From assembly GCA_002270565.1 (NCBI GenBank), contig NQMI01000020.1, forward strand, positions 124,001-188,000: DNA of 64,000 nucleotides. The letters run 5' to 3'. A program made the position numbers and the translations under genes. Positions 46,705-58,299 of this stretch are shown here, piece after piece. Under the pieces are notes generated by a model. It searched no databases, was not told where the DNA came from, and saw only the letters and a list, made by a program, of their open reading frames with translations. This DNA is from Stenocarpella maydis (taxonomy: Eukaryota; Ascomycota; Sordariomycetes; Diaporthales; Diaporthaceae). Position 1 is the stretch's first letter; each line of letters begins with the position of its first letter.

Positions 46705-49035
46705 TCATGACAATATCCTCGAAATAAGCTGCCTCGTGGCAGCCATCTGCTCCGCCTGCGCCTTGCCATTGATCCTGTCCTTTGCGCTGCCCGCCTTCTC
46801 GGTCGGGATGTAAAAGTCGTAGCGGTCCGGGAACAGGATGATGTTTGCCAGCCGCACGACCTCGGCCTCGCCCTCGGTGCTGCGCTTCCTCTCGGCGCCG
46901 GCGGCGCTGCCGTCGACCTCCATCCTGTCCGGCTGGGGCCCCCCGGCGGCGGCCCCCGGCGGCTCCGGGGTGACGGCGCGCGTCCCGGGCCGCGTCATGA
47001 CCTTGGACCCATCGCTGGACAGCTCCCACGGCGCGAGGCCCATGGCCCTCAGCCCGCGGTCCCCGCCGACGGCGGCGATCTCCTCCCTGCCGGGGCGGCC
47101 CTCGTGCGGCGCCTCGCTGCCCACCGCGCCGGCCCCCGCGGTGTCGAAGTCCGGGCCCGGCTGGCCCAGCAGGAAGGCCTTGCGCTGCCTCGCGAGGAAG
47201 AGCGCGTTGGTCTGGGTGAGCGGGCAGGCGGGCGTGTACACGAGCATCGAGGGGGCCGGCGTGTCCGGCCCGGGCGTCCCCGGCTTCGACGCCGAGGTGG
47301 TCATGATGCTGTACGCCTCGTCGCAGTGCCAGATGACGTAGTCGCCGGCCTGCAGGGTGGGGATCTCGACGAGGGACCGGCGGAGGCGGAGGTGCGGGTG
47401 CCAGAGCTCGGTGATGCGCTGGGCGTGGCCCGGGACGGCGCCGTGGATGATTGTGGTCTGCTCGCCGTCGAGGGTCCAGTTGTCGGCGTCCAGGAAGGCA
47501 TCCCACTCGGCGGTGACCTCGGGCGACGAGCCCTCCTCGTCGTGGCCGCTGGTCGGCGGTTTTGTCCTCGAGCTGAAGAAGGGCCTGAGCAGCAGGTACG
47601 CCATGACGAGCTTGGGCGAGGGCAGGACGCGGATGCTCGCGGGCTCGCCGGACGTGAGGGCGAGGATGCCCTGGAACATGCGGAAGATGGAACACACGCC
47701 GGCACCGTTGTACAGGTCCTGGGTGACGTTGATGCGGCCCGAGGGGTCCCAGGGGTCAAGGGCCTCCCAGTCGCCGCGGAAGACGGCATCGTAGGCGCCG
47801 CCGCGGCCATAGCCATCCGGCTCCCACCGCTCGAGGCTGCCGTTGTCGACCTGGGCGATGAGGGTGGAGGCGGTGCTGGAGGTCAGGCTGTCGGCGGCCG
47901 AGTTGCCGTTGACCTGGGGGAGGGAGGCGTTGGAGCCCATGATGGTGCCGTCGTGGATCCGGAGGCGGTCGGCGTACGAGATGGGGAAGCGCGTGGCTAT
48001 GCGCGAGACGTCTGCGTCGATGCCCTTGGTCTCCCAGAAGGTCATGGACCACTGCTGCACGCGCAGCACAGAGGGGTGCGCGCGGATGGCGCACTGGGCC
48101 GGCGTCCAGAAGAGGTCGAAGCAGGTGGGGTCCTGGGGGATGGTGGGCTTGATGTGGTCCCTGTTGCGGGTGATGTAGTCCCTGGTCTGCTGGATCCAGC
48201 TCTCGGTCTGGGTCTGGCTGACGACGCCCCTGATGACCGCGACGCCGTAGCGCTTGAGGTCGCGCTCGAACGACGTGACGGTTGCCGCGTCGTCGATGTC
48301 GGCGAAGTCGATGATGGGGATCAGGTCTGTGCCGCGCGACTGGATGTGGGCGATCTCGTCGCGCAGGGCGGCCAGGAGCCGGCGCCACGACGCCTCGATG
48401 GCCTCCTCGCGGCCCTGGATGAGCCGGCGCTTGATGTTGGCGAAGCGGTTGGGCAGGGGGATGGGCTCAGCGCCGTAGAAGGACTGCACGGGCGGCTCCA
48501 TGCTGGCGACCCTGGCAGAGGCCTTCCTGCTGCCGATGCTGCCGGAGGGTTTCGTGATGCGATGGCTTGAGTGCGACCTGTGATGGGCCGTCCCGGGGGG
48601 CGGCGTGCTGGATGCTGAGGGGGCGCTGGACGCGACGGAGACGGTGGGTTTTGGCCCGGCTTCCGAGGGGGCGGTCTTGGCAGAGACCATCCTGACGGCC
48701 GCTGTCAGCTTTTTGGTGCTGAAGACGGTGGTGGTGTTGCCACTACTGCGGCTGCTCCTGCGAATGGGAGCCCTCGGCCGCGGCCCGGAGATCCTCACAG
48801 TTGTCGTGATGCGCGTTGTCCGGCCGCCTGGCGAGGAGGAGGAAGACGAGGAAGGCGGCGGCGGCGGCAGTGTCGACGAGGAGCTGGTGCCGGCAGGGAG
48901 TGCATTTGCTGCTGCTGCTGCTGAGATTGTTGACGATATTGCTGCTGCTGCTGCTGCTGCTGTGCTTGTACCTGGGCCTGTGCAAGCACCTCCGGGTGTG
49001 TCGGCTGCCTGTGCAGCGAAATGAGTGACCTGCAT
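46705..49035 (-). CDS. DUF1479 protein (2-oxoglutarate oxygenase-like)
   Basis: This is a single long frame with 776 codons from the first ATG at 49035. From about residue 180 it matches the fungal DUF1479 family: PIPLPNRFANIKRRLI, DLIPIIDFADIDD, RYGVAVIRGVV, and DPTCFDLFWTPAQCAIRAHP. A second part carries YVIWHCDEAYSI, a likely jelly-roll metal-site region. The C-terminus (LANIILFPDRYDFYIPTEKA) is also typical. Family members are thought to be non-haem iron oxygenases; the substrate is unknown. The first 115-180 residues are Ala, Ser and Pro runs encoded by trinucleotide repeats and may not be translated. ATGs at 48690 and 48501 are alternative starts giving more usual lengths. GC-rich codons leave long shadow frames open on both strands. 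Confidence 0.85.
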   Translation of the reverse strand: MQVTHFAAQAADTPGGACTGPGTSTAAAAAAAISSTISAAAAANALPAGTSSSSTLPPPPPSSSSSSSPGGRTTRITTTVRISGPRPRAPIRRSSRSSGNTTTVFSTKKLTAAVRMVSAKTAPSEAGPKPTVSVASSAPSASSTPPPGTAHHRSHSSHRITKPSGSIGSRKASARVASMEPPVQSFYGAEPIPLPNRFANIKRRLIQGREEAIEASWRRLLAALRDEIAHIQSRGTDLIPIIDFADIDDAATVTSFERDLKRYGVAVIRGVVSQTQTESWIQQTRDYITRNRDHIKPTIPQDPTCFDLFWTPAQCAIRAHPSVLRVQQWSMTFWETKGIDADVSRIATRFPISYADRLRIHDGTIMGSNASLPQVNGNSAADSLTSSTASTLIAQVDNGSLERWEPDGYGRGGAYDAVFRGDWEALDPWDPSGRINVTQDLYNGAGVCSIFRMFQGILALTSGEPASIRVLPSPKLVMAYLLLRPFFSSRTKPPTSGHDEEGSSPEVTAEWDAFLDADNWTLDGEQTTIIHGAVPGHAQRITELWHPHLRLRRSLVEIPTLQAGDYVIWHCDEAYSIMTTSASKPGTPGPDTPAPSMLVYTPACPLTQTNALFLARQRKAFLLGQPGPDFDTAGAGAVGSEAPHEGRPGREEIAAVGGDRGLRAMGLAPWELSSDGSKVMTRPGTRAVTPEPPGAAAGGPQPDRMEVDGSAAGAERKRSTEGEAEVVRLANIILFPDRYDFYIPTEKAGSAKDRINGKAQAEQMAATRQLISRILS

Positions 49036-49175
49036 CGTGGGATGGCAGTCGGGGAATATTTTTGGGGAAATCAGGGGCCTAATAAGCTGGTTGGGGCCGG
49101 AGCTGGGCTGCGTGTGTGGCTTACATGCAGCCTCCCTCTTGTGCGGCAGCCCACCAGCGGAAGCCCACAGCAGAG

Positions 49176-49226
49176 CAGGCCAGGCCAGGCCAGGCCAGGT
49201 CAGGTCAGGTCAGGTCAGGTCAGGTC
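49176..49226 (+). repeat. pentanucleotide array, AGGCC then AGGTC units
   Basis: Roughly ten 5-bp units run in tandem. The first four or five read AGGCC and the next five or six read AGGTC, so one C-to-T change splits the array into two blocks. Confidence 0.9.
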
Positions 49227-49580
49227 CTCCAGGGGCTGGCTACGTTGCGTTGCAGGCAGGCCGACAGAAAGACACACAACCAGCCGTGATGCTTGCTGCT
49301 TGCTGCTTGCTGCCGAGGGATGGGGTGGATGGTGCTCCACACCTCCCCAGATATGATTCCCTTGCCTCTGGTTTGATCCACCGGGGTCCCCCTCTCAGAG
49401 TTGCCTTGTCTGACTGCTTCAGCTCGGGGGATAAGAGGGCAGACGAGGCCTTTCTTTCCCTGGGCTTGTTCCCCTCGGAGGGCCCCAATACTTGGCCTGC
49501 GTCTGCAACCCAGAGTCGCAACGCCACAGGGGTTGTGCTTCCGGCCTGCTTCTCGCCCCCCTGCGTTTTGGAATCGTCCT

Positions 49581-49618
49581 CGTGCAACAATGATAATGTC
49601 GTGCAACAGTGATAATGT
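49581..49618 (+). repeat. 19-bp tandem duplication
   Basis: Two adjacent copies of CGTGCAACARTGATAATGT differ at one base. Confidence 0.9.
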
Positions 49619-49660
49619 CTTTTCCGCCCCTGACACAATATTACAGTAATACTTCTCCAA

Positions 49661-49684
49661 CAGCAGCAGCAGCAGCAGCAGCAG
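49661..49684 (+). repeat. (CAG)8 microsatellite
   Basis: There are eight perfect CAG units outside any accepted gene. Confidence 0.95.
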
Positions 49685-52600
49685 CGACAACGCGGGGTAG
49701 GAAATCCGGGGTTGCCCTCCCTCGTGACTCTTGTCCCTCAACGGGGCTGCCAGAACTGGCAACTCAATGCCGCTGGAGTGATTATTATGGGTGCCGGGAT
49801 GTTGCTGAAATAACGGGGCCGTGGCCAGAGGGCTTTGGGAGATTGGCCCCAGGCGTCCGTGTCCTGCCTAAAGTGCCGAGGCTTTGTGTTGGTGACTCCG
49901 TGCTCGGCCCAGGTTAGGACGCCTCGGAGCTGGGCCGCCGGCGACTCGTGGGTTTCCTAATCGGGCCAGTCGTGAGTGCTGCGTGATGCTCCTGGGTTAT
50001 GTGATGACGATGCCTAGGGGGGCAGGCTGGCCGTGGTGTGCTTTTGAGGCCCTTGCTGATGTCGATCACGGGCCGGAGGATGTCCCCCTGGGGTGGGCGT
50101 GGGTATATGTGATGGTATGATGGGTGATGAGCCGCCTCGAGGTGACAAGACAGCCGAGAATAGAATCCTGTGCGATGATGGTACGCGCCCCGGTTCAGCT
50201 AGGGCCCGGCGCTTCCAAGGCTTGGGTGCTCGTGCTTCTTTGCTGGCCGCAACTATGTGGATGGCCCGACGTGGGGGTAGAAAAGGACCATCAAGTGTCA
50301 CCAGCTGACGGTGATGCCACGGCAAGGAGGGCATCGCCTCTATTTAAGCGTCCCAACGGCATCAGGACTGGGAGCTGCTATGATGTGTCCTGCATCTCAT
50401 CCAAGATCACATCACCGATCTAGAGGGTGGCAGAAGAACGGACGACCCCACGGGCGGATGCTGTGTGAGAGGGGGGGGGGGTTGTTCACAGCCAGACAGG
50501 TTGCCCCTGATATGGACTGCAGGCCGGGACGCGGATCCGCAGGGCATAGGATAGGCCATGTCCCTATCGCGGGCTACCTCCTCCAGGAATGACTGGCCGC
50601 CCCATGGTGCAGGACAATTTCTGTGGCCCCGGGAACTACATGCCACGATGCCGTCGTGCCGGCTGCGAGAAGGGCCGCAGGGCAAACATAGGACGACGGT
50701 TTGACGGGCCCGACATGTGGTTTCAGGGGCCACCAACAGCCCTTTAGCCCCACCACCCAACGGCCCGTCAGCCCGTGGGACCGGGGCAGCCAGAGCATGC
50801 GAGTCGCCTTGGCTCTCTCGCTCCGCCTTCCCATAGGCCTGCTCGTGGGGTGGTCGACTGTCCCGGGCCGGATGCCATTGGTCCAGTGTTGGACTGAAAG
50901 CTGACAGTGCTACGCTTGGCCCTTCTCGGCCTGGCTTGTTTGCTCAGAGGAACTGGCGACTTGTCGGTTGCGTCCAAGACGGGCCACGCCCTGCAGTCGA
51001 GAAGCAATTTATTAATCCCAGGTCACATGTCCATCGACGCTCATTAGTGTACACTAGACTGTGGAGTTGTGTGGGATATGACAGCCTGGCCGGCGATCGT
51101 CATCCCTGCCTGCCCCATCGCTGGGTGCTGTCACCATTCTGCTCGTCGCCAACCTCGGTCCAGGGCTGCCGGTCCCAGATGTTCCAAACGTACGGAGGCG
51201 AGCTTCCCGTCCACCCGCTACTGTGGTTCGTCCCCCGTGGCACTGATAGCTGTGGTACTATGTAGTCTGCTCCGGCAGAATTCATGGAAAAATCCTGTCA
51301 GAGATGGACTTCCTCCAATCCGGTCCCCTGTCCGATATTGCTATACATGCGCCATGCGCGACCGACAGTGGGTGCGGATCTCTGGCCGGGGCGGCATCAT
51401 CTTTGGCCCCCGGGTGCCCGCTGGTTTGATGTTATCACAAGACCCTGTGCAGGACAGGACGGCCATGCAACGCGCGAAGGAGCCCTTGGATATCATTGGG
51501 AAACGAGATCGACTCCAAAAGCAGTGGTACAACAGACGGCCCACGCTGCCCTGTCGGGGAGAGCCGTCGGATCTCCAGCACCTCAGACACTAAGGACGCT
51601 CACGAGTGTCGTGCATGCTCGCCTGGTCCGCTCGGGAAAATAGCGGCTAAAGTCTGCAGATGTGTGTCCCCACCGGGAAAAAATACCCGATCTCCAGCCC
51701 ACACATCCCAGGCCTCGTCCTCATCCTCATCCTCACTCCCGCAAGCGTTGGCCCCTCGTGCCATTGTTGAGCCGGCACCCACGGTATAGAATCCGCACAC
51801 CCACTCACACTGCATACCCACGCCACACTAGCACGGCCTCTACGGCACATTCCCGGGTCTTGTCTGGATGCATTGTTCCGACTGACACTCAAGAATTGAG
51901 GCTCACTGTGACCTTGAGGAGCGCCTCCCACGGCTTCCTCCAGCGTCGGGTTAGCTTCTGCAGCCCTCCGGCCCCATCTCCATCTGACATGCCTCGACCA
52001 AACTTTTAAAGCCCGCCGCACGAGCTGCCTAAAAGCAGTCCGCATGGCCCCAAATCCCCGATTGGGGCCTTTTGTCTCTGGACAACGTGCGGGCGGCAGC
52101 ATCCCAAGCCGCAGGCCAAGAGACGGGGGACCTTGGCCTCCTGCTCTTCCCGCTCTCTCCCTAGGTACTGCATGACCAGATTCGCGCGTGAGAGGGGGGG
52201 GCCGGGGAGGAGGGGGAGGTGGGAAAGCGGGCTGGGTCGGTAGCATTCGCAATATTCTAGAAAAATCCGCCAGCGCATGCCGTCCGCTACTGCGACCCTG
52301 CGAGTTGCCTTGCACACGCCCTTGACGCCCAGCAGCCCAGCCCAGCACGCCAGCGTCTCCCGGCTCCCAACTGCAGCGCAGAGGTTAGCAAGCTATTACG
52401 TCTCCGTGTCGCACTTGTGACTTGTCAGACGAGGATCGACATCGCCACTCCCGTCTATCAAAGCCGCTGCACAAACGTGTAGTTTGAAGTTTGCGGCTCA
52501 CTTGTCCGACCCCCGGCAAAAGTTCTGGACCGCAGTCGATCCATAGGCTGAAAGAAAAAGAAAAAAAGTAAAAAAAAACAAAAGAGGCTGAAAAGAAAGC

Positions 52601-54130
52601 CACCTCCATGACCACCAACGCCAATAACAGAGCAGTCTGCTTTTCGGCACTCCGTGCCGCCATCTTTGTCTTGGCCTTTTTTTTTTTCTTTGCACAGAAT
52701 CTGGGTCTCCTGCCGCTCTGCCGATAAATGGCCTTTCCCTGTCCAGGACAATCGTCAGGCGGTGGAGCTGTAATACAATATGCTCCAGCCCCGCCGGCCA
52801 GCCACGCCTGCATCCCGTGGGAGTGTTGCAACAGTGCTTCCAAGGGCTCCAGGGCTGATCAGCGGTCGGCAAGGAATAGTTCGGAATCAACCATCAAATG
52901 GATGGCTACCCCAAAGTGTGCTGTCACAGGGATGGCCCATCCCAACCTCGGGTTTCGTATTGATTGCCTCACCGACGGAACGGTTTGTCTGAGTTCCGTG
53001 AGACATCTCCCATCGCCACACCTCGTGGCCGGCCGGCCGCAGTCTACTTTTTCTTTTTTCCCCCTCTTCTTTTCTTTTTTGGTTCCTTTTGCCCGTAGTG
53101 CCCCGCGCCGGGGCTGGTCATGCCGGTGTAGACCTGACCTCAGCCTGAGAGCTCAAATAGTAAGCGCACTCATATATATGGCCTGTATATTTGACACCGG
53201 ACACAGCCGCGTCTTGCGAGGATCAGGGAGGACATGCCGAGTGTGGAGCCTGGGCAGGAGTCTCGGATAGGGGATCAGAGGCTTTCTCGCGTGTCTTCAT
53301 GATTGCGCGGGCCCCTTTTGCTTTATTATCACGCCCGCATACGGCGGCACTTGCATTGCGGCTGATATGAGGCTGGCCCATGTGTTCTTGCAAGTTGCCC
53401 CGTAACCCCGAAATCACATTTCCCAAGCAGGTAGTGAAACGAGAATATCCAGTAGTTTGCTCTCTAAGGGGTCTCTATCAGATAAAGGGCAGACAGAGCT
53501 CGGCTTTTCATTTGTTTCTCCGCAGCTTTGTGGCTCTGAGCTTCCCCAGGATTGGCCACTGAAAGATGAAGCAATGGGTCGGTGCATCAATCAACAGCCG
53601 CTACGGAGATGTAAAGTGGTCCCCGGAGGCCATGCGTAGTTGGCGCCGCTGGCTCTGATAATCGCTGGTTTGCTTTGGCTCCGCTGTTGAGCGGTCTCGC
53701 CCGCTCGGCTCAGTACCGCATGATGGCCGTGCGGTTGATTTCTAATTCCACTCCTTTTTTTTCCCTCTGTAGGTTTTCTCTGTAGAGGCTATACTTGGCC
53801 CAGCGTTTCGGTATTGGCGATGGGTTCTAGCGCCGTAGCCTTTGTTTACATTAGACCGAGAGACAAAGACACGGTGATAAAACAAGCAAAGGCGGTTTTG
53901 CATTTCCAACTTCAAAGCGTTCGGATGACCATTGGCACAGCGGCTGGTGGACTTCAGTGCGTCAACAATAGGAGCAATGGCTTTTCGACGTTTTTCCTTG
54001 ATCTATTCTTGAGTGTTTCCTTATTAGGTGGCTGTTCGAGCGTGTCCATCTTCCACGACAGTGGCTCCAAGTCTGCTCTGAATTAATCCCCCACCAACAC
54101 CCTTCAACTCCTGCGCAACCCGATATAACA

Positions 54131-55093
54131 ATGCCACCTTCTCGGCGATGGAGCACATCATCATTTTGTTTCAGCCCTGCTGAAGAAGGATCTGAGCGAA
54201 GTCCTCGAGTTTCCACTCGCATCCGAACACTGCTGGCAGATATATCGATGCTGAAGAATCCACTCTCCTTCAAAACGTCACGGCCGCCTCCAGTAAAGAA
54301 GAAGAACGAGAAATTTGATGAACTGGGCCCCCCAAGCGACAGGGCCGTTGAACTCGCGAAATTAGAGTGTCTACCACCCATGTCACCAGATGGGTGCCAA
54401 TTCGCCGCCAAGGCTCGTCGAGGAAGCTTTGCACACGCCGACGTCGCGGGCGAGGGCATGTCCCAGTTCCTAAGAGATGGCTTCCCCGGCTACGGAGAGG
54501 CCATAGACGAGCGCCAGGCCGACAGGTTCAGGCGCAACATCGGCATCCTGGCCAGCGGGGACGCGGCGGCCATCAAGAAGCTGGTGTTTGGCGGTGCTGA
54601 CTTCCAGCCCGCCCACACGTGGGCCGCCGGCGAGAGGTACGATGGCATGTCCAGGTACCCGACGGTCATATGCACGGCGGGCGCGCCTGTCAGAGGGCGA
54701 CAGCATCAGCGAGGAGGTGCTGCGGAAGGCCTTAAGTCAGAGCGTCTTTTGCCCCCAAAGAAGATGAAGATGGCGGAGTCGTCGCGCGAGTCCCGGTGGA
54801 CGCGAGACTGGGTCGTCTACTCAAGCCGCGGCGGTGACGAGTCCCCCGCTACGCCTTTTGATAATACCTCCGATATCGACGACGGGGTGGAGAGTTATTT
54901 TGAGGGGGGCCGTCTCGTACTAGACATCACGGCGCTGGTGGGGCAGCTGGAATCGCCTCGGTCCCCCACGGAGTGGGCCACGGCAAGCTCTCAGTCTTCC
55001 TATTATGATTCTGAGGCGGAGGAGGAGGAACGGGATAATAATCCATCTTTCGACGAGCTTTTTCCCCATCGAAGATATAGAGAATCCTGGTAG
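54131..55093 (+). CDS. hypothetical protein, charged C-terminus
   Basis: This is a single-exon frame of 320 aa in a plausible context (CAACAATGCC). The N-terminal 60 residues are basic and Ser-rich. The middle (about 75-185) looks globular, with SQFLRDGFPGYGEAIDERQA and NIGILASGDAAAIKKLVFGG. The C-terminal 90 residues are acidic and end SEAEEEERDNN...FPHRRYRESW. No family is recognised. Around residues 185-215 the frame turns Arg/Gln-rich, while another frame reads LSEGDSISEEVLRKALSQSV, so a frameshift or an unrecognised small intron is possible there. Confidence 0.55.
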   Translation: MPPSRRWSTSSFCFSPAEEGSERSPRVSTRIRTLLADISMLKNPLSFKTSRPPPVKKKNEKFDELGPPSDRAVELAKLECLPPMSPDGCQFAAKARRGSFAHADVAGEGMSQFLRDGFPGYGEAIDERQADRFRRNIGILASGDAAAIKKLVFGGADFQPAHTWAAGERYDGMSRYPTVICTAGAPVRGRQHQRGGAAEGLKSERLLPPKKMKMAESSRESRWTRDWVVYSSRGGDESPATPFDNTSDIDDGVESYFEGGRLVLDITALVGQLESPRSPTEWATASSQSSYYDSEAEEEERDNNPSFDELFPHRRYRESW

Positions 55094-56568
55094 GACCCTC
55101 CCGCTCAGCATAATACGCATCTGTACATACTCGGCCCACAAGGCGGGACCTCATATTTTCTCTCGCTTCTGCAGTAGATAGACCCGCTGGTCCGGCCTGC
55201 GGTTACCCCCTTGCCTTTACTGCGCCGCTGTCCTAGCAGAAGGGCTTCATGTAATACCTGTGACGTGGTCCGCGCTGCCGCTTTTGTAATTGGCTATGTT
55301 AGCTGTGCTGTACTGGCAGCCTTGTAGGTCCTGAGAGGTACCTAGTCGACAAGCCTGACGGTATCTTTCCCAACTGCTGAACAGTGATTAGGCAGTCGTG
55401 TGTACTGTACTTATCACCAAAGGTTGGTTAGTGGAGTAGTGGGAATGCTGAGTGGAATCGCTCAAAGTATGCAGCTGTATACGTGTCTTTGCTGGTCGAA
55501 GTCCCCCTAGAACAATATGCTGTACGCTTCAAATATGCTTTAGCTTTCCGGGATGAATAAATATACAAGGAAGATCATTGCTCGGTACATACACAGTTTT
55601 GTTGCCAGCTGGAGAAGTCTGAGATAGAACGGGCTTAGAACGACTATCTACCGGACTTATACATGGCGGCTGTCCTTGGGCGTAAGCTGGAATAGGGCTC
55701 CCCAGGGTGGCCTGTGGCGGCGAGGTGGTGCTTGTAGAACTTATAGGATGTATTATCCTCTGCTCTGGGTCTGGCGGCGACGAAACCTGACCAAGACTGG
55801 CAGAGTGATCTGGATGTATTGGTAGCTCAACCACATCATCTTGATTATGCAGGTGGGCGTCAGAAAGTCAATTTGACAGTGAGTGCTCTACGCGGTAGTT
55901 GCGCCTGCTTTGACATCTTTCTATATGCTACTTGCAAACGTCCCTCCTGGAGAATCTGGCCTGGCAGAGCAGACACTAAAAGGGACGTTGTGTGCTGAGT
56001 CCATGTTCTGGTCAAGGTTAGTAAGGCTTTACTAGGGATTGGAATCAGGTTTGCGAATATTGCAATGTACTTGAGCGTCTGTGGCGTTCTAGGTTCTCCT
56101 TAACTCGTCGACTCTGTCAGTGAAGATTGCCATGACAACAGATATACTATCAGCTTGCAGCTGTTGTTCATATGCAAGGAGTCCAAGTGGGGGCTGGGCA
56201 GGGGCTACATACATTCCTGGTGGATGTCTGAGAGCACACACTACATGCAAAGGGCCGGTTGGAGCTCATGCTAGATATATGGTTGGGTTTATATGCATAT
56301 GCTGAATGCCCTGAAATCGTTTCATAGAATGCTGTCTGCTCTGTTGATATCCGTGCCAAACAACCCTGACCCTGCGCAACGGAGAATTCGCCTATCTGTA
56401 TAGCCGTCGGTTGATAGCAGTTTCTTTATCACTCAACGTTCATGCCCGGGCAATGCTGGTACTATATCATCAAGACTTAAACTTTCACTTGAGAGACTGT
56501 TTTTGTTAGAGTGCTGATCCTGATGAGAAAATTCAGTTACCTGTCCCACTGCATCGTACTGCGTCGCC
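55094..56568. other. intergenic with an orphan exon-like frame
   Basis: A minus-strand frame at 55834-55529 encodes a Pro/Ser/Thr-rich tail (HPISSTSTTSPPQATLGSPI) but lacks a credible start. It could be the last exon of a lost gene or an alternative 3' exon of the SesB-like gene on the same strand. Confidence 0.4.
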
Positions 56569-58299
56569 TTAACCTAATCGCACACTCCCACCGGTTGCAC
56601 TGCCCCCAATTGATTTGTTACCAACAGCGTATCCGCCTGTTCCCGTGCCTCCCGTCAGCGGAAAATTTCCGCTATAAGTATGGGACGTGGCCTCGATGTC
56701 CCCACCCGCAGCAGATCCACCTTTAGCCTCGCCGCCCGGATCGTTACTCGTAGCATTCCCACCGACGGCGTCTCCGCCCCGGATACCTATTGCGGGGATG
56801 GTACCGACAGGAGGATCGCTGCTGAGTCCCTGTTGATGACTCTGTGATGCTACTACACGCTTTCTAATGGTTTCTAGACAGTCAAGTACCTGCAAATATC
56901 CTTGGTCACTCACATTTGGGAATCTGCAGATCGTACGATGGTTAACATTCGGCATGGGCTTGGCCCTGTCGATCAGGCCGGCAGAGTCTGGTGAGACAAT
57001 CTAGTTCCATCAGATGTCATTTATTTTGAAGACACAAGATAGTTCTTGAAAGAAGAAGACGAGACGAAAAGTGGAGTCTAGATAGAATTCCAGCACTGAC
57101 CATGCGATTAGTTGGGCCGACAGATGTATTCTGCGTCTCGTAAAGACATTCGATGGGTGAAACCGGCTTCAAGGCAGCAAATTGTTCCTTTGCGTTGACT
57201 GATGCCTGGTTGAAGGAGCTGAGTAGGTGGTTGAAAGTTTGGCCGCGCCTGATTCCTGCTCCTTTTCCTAAGAAAGCAACATGTTGTTGAAGTCCGCTTC
57301 CGTCGTACCTGAATATGGAGTGTTAGGAATAGGAGACCACAATGTTCCAGCTTGAGTCCCTCGTCAGGGAATTCCTCTAGCCTTATCATTGCCTACGCCC
57401 GCTAATCTGTTAAAGGTTTTCTTCTCAAGATGATGGTGAATGAACCGCGGCTCCTATCGAAGGTAAACGAACCTGTCGTGCGACGATGCCTCCAAGGGAG
57501 TGACAGACAAATATAATTGGACGAACTTGTTCTTAAGATTACAGTCTATGGTTAGTCCACTTATGGACGGGTAAGTTGGCATGGGCTGGGGAAGAGACAC
57601 TTTGCCTTTCTTTCCGGGGTTAGAGGAGGGCGCTTATAGATGGCGATCTGCGAGCCGCGGAAAGTTTTCCGATGAGGTCCAGAGACTAATCATCTAACCT
57701 AGCTGTGTTCTTGTTGTCCCGCAGCAAGGAGCTGTAGCCATACGTCATGACGCGGGTCTGGCTGAGTCCCAGGTATTGGTCCCGTGGTTGGGGCAGAAAG
57801 TCGCGTAGCCACATTTGCCGGCCATCCCATGCAACGTATCGAATGCATTTCCATTCAGCCCGTGGACTGCGCAGATGCTATATCATGTTAGCACCATTCC
57901 ATATCAGGAAAATTTCATCAGGCTGCAGAGAATTCAAAAGAAAACAAGAGAAATGCGGGNNNNNNNNNNNNNNNNNNNCGGGATTTACTCGAGATCAAAC
58001 TCTGGGGCTGAGTGCAGCACCGTGAGACCCGAAAATGTATCATCCGCAGCTGGAGAGAGCTCGAATGCTCGTTTCTTGGAGTCCTTAGATGGAAGGGTTA
58101 TTATCCCTGTGTCGGACTCGCCGTGGCGAGCCAGGGAGACCAGCAGCGGTTGAAGCGGTGCTGGATGGCGTGGCCGAAACAAAGTCCATTTTGACTCATC
58201 ATCCGCAAATTGTTGGAACTGATCCTTCAACGAGTCAATTGACTCAGTGTCCGGGCTAATTCCAGAGACTCTGACTGTAAGGCTCGCCCGAGAGAACAT
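56569..58299 (-). pseudogene. SesB-like serine hydrolase with Gly-rich C-terminal tail, decayed
   Basis: Exon 1 (58299-57989) encodes the family N-terminus (LTVRVSGI...SIDSLKDQFQQFAD) and runs to DDTFSGLTVLHSAPEFDL. Intron 1 (GTAAAT to TATAG, 57988-57878) contains 19 unknown bases. Exon 2 opens with the alpha/beta-hydrolase strand ICAVHGLNGNAFDT. There the frame slips, continues as MWLRDFLPQ...RVMTYGYSS, and meets a TAG at 57688-57686 where family members have Trp or similar. The nucleophile elbow is intact (RPIIFVCHSLGGIVARQ, about 57515-57475). Further slips lie near GLLFL/TPYSGTTEADF (about 57325) and LLS/LGKGAG (about 57270). The 3' half is clean: VGPTNRM-IVSPDSAG, VNHRTICRFPNVSDQGYLQ. 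A Gly-rich tail ends at 56569. SesB-like hydrolases are known effectors in fungal NLR/amyloid gene clusters. Errors beside the gap could mimic some of the lesions. Confidence 0.8.
57960..57978. other. assembly gap (19 N)
   Basis: Unknown bases lie inside intron 1 of the SesB-like gene. Sequence quality may be low on both sides. Confidence 1.

Larger units (their letters stand above)
49036..54130. other. 5.1-kb gene desert with simple repeats
   Basis: No frame shows a domain or consistent splicing. The first kilobase upstream of the DUF1479 gene is rich in short tandem repeats. Further right there are G, A and T homopolymers (50468-50481, 52559-52580, 52678-52690) and pyrimidine-rich leaders before 54131. 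It may hold regulatory or non-coding transcripts, but none can be shown. Confidence 0.5.

Noticed and set aside
47104..48570. 488-codon + strand frame within the DUF1479 gene
   Set aside because: It is an antisense shadow in very GC-rich codons; the minus-strand frame has the family motifs.
50000..54100. Several 60-230 codon frames in the gene desert
   Set aside because: They are short, overlap on both strands, are composition-driven and carry no domains.
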